In this document: positions 63,472 through 64,000 of the stretch, one piece after another
Layout: every line of letters begins with the position of its first letter
Position numbering within the stretch: the stretch's first letter is position 1
Assembly (NCBI RefSeq): GCF_015832195.1
Contig: NC_052026.1
Span: forward strand, 19,501,013-19,565,012
From: Motacilla alba alba
Lineage: Eukaryota > Chordata > Aves > Passeriformes > Motacillidae
Direction of reading: 5' to 3'
Length of the DNA: 64,000 nt
Program-made: the position numbers and the translations under genes
Notes under the pieces: generated by a model
Seen by the model: the letters and a program-made list of their open reading frames with translations, nothing else
Databases searched by the model: none
Told to the model about the DNA's origin: nothing

Positions 63472-63898
63472 GGAGGGGTGGTGACTCTCTGCACAGAGGA
63501 AGGATGAAGTGTGGGTTGCTTTGATGCTGCTCAGTTTCTGAGATTTTCTGTACAAAAAAAAATGCTCAAGAAGGAATTGTGCTTTAGTTTTTTGTCTGCT
63601 CTTCAGAGAAACAAAAACGCACACTTGCCCTTTATCCACATCTCTGCTGGTGCCAGGGCACTGCTTCTTTCTGCCTTCCAAACCAAACCATGCCATGGTT
63701 TTATGTTTGGGAAAGCAGTCCAAGATTTGCTGCTCAGGAGCATCTATGGACACGTAGTGAGATGGGAGCCAAAGCAGGCAGAGAGCTGTGCTGTGACTTT
63801 CGGAGATCAGGAAAAGGCAAATCCTTGGAAAAACCACTTTTGCAGTGAATTAGAGCTGGATGCAGTCTGCATGATAGCAGCTCAGTGTGTCTCAACCC

Positions 63899-63993
63899 CA
63901 TATTCCAAGCTGTGGTGTTCCTCTGAGATGAAATACTCATGGAATTGTGGCAATAACTTGGAAAACCTGACCAAACCACTGCAGGTACCCTGC
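63899..63993 (+). repeat. Dispersed repeat, copy 2 of a pair
   Basis: Homologous to 60,120-60,213 over its visible length; it may continue past the window edge. Confidence 0.75.
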
Positions 63994-64000
63994 AAGAACT

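Overview
The window is vertebrate nuclear DNA, almost certainly from a songbird or other neoavian bird on a small GC-rich chromosome. The evidence is multi-exon genes with GT-AG introns, very GC-rich coding exons, many 3' ends of CR1 LINEs (the dominant avian retroposon), LTR-like segments of a type I recall from passerines, and dense GC minisatellites. There are no bacterial, phage or CRISPR features.

Three protein-coding genes can be reconstructed by exon. (1) ZFPM1 (FOG1, the zinc-finger cofactor of GATA factors) lies on + from before the window to about 28,055. Coding exons 2-10 are at 7623-7754, 9894-9983, 19118-19251, 22272-22374, 23417-23626, 24228-24458, 24717-24812, 24906-25055 and 25412-27592. 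Exon 1, which carries the NuRD-binding N terminus, is not in the window. All splice phases agree. The last exon has a one-frame shift near 27,329-27,377 between zinc fingers 8 and 9. (2) CIDEC-like (CIDE-3/FSP27, a lipid-droplet protein) lies on - with five coding exons from 30,483 down to 29,386 that splice to 239 codons. It is tail-to-tail with ZFPM1. (3) ZC3H18 (a CCCH zinc-finger nuclear RNA-exosome adaptor) lies on + from a CpG-island promoter near 31,850. Eight canonical coding exons between 38,328 and 62,844 give 567 codons, and the gene continues past the right edge.

Layout. 1-7,622 is ZFPM1 intron 1, with minisatellites between AT-richer blocks dense in GATA motifs. 7,623-28,055 is ZFPM1 exons and introns, including a striking CACATG/TGCCAGTGTGTC array at about 20,960-21,815. 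28,056-29,190 is an intergenic gap. 29,190-30,985 is CIDEC. 30,985-32,420 is a head-to-head promoter region and CpG island. 32,420-64,000 is ZC3H18 introns and exons with many CR1 fragments, three LTR-like segments, a TATTA-type AT microsatellite and several tandem arrays.

Most notable items: a phase-perfect 33-nt candidate microexon in ZC3H18 (45,739-45,771); a tandem 3' splice site 30 nt apart (44,127/44,157); a splice donor copied three times by an 81-bp tandem repeat at the last visible ZC3H18 exon; dense GATA-site islands inside the gene for a GATA cofactor; CIDEC between ZFPM1 and ZC3H18, unlike the mammalian order as I remember it; and the ZFPM1 last-exon frameshift. I found no convincing new biological system. 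All product names rest on remembered family sequences, not on a database search.
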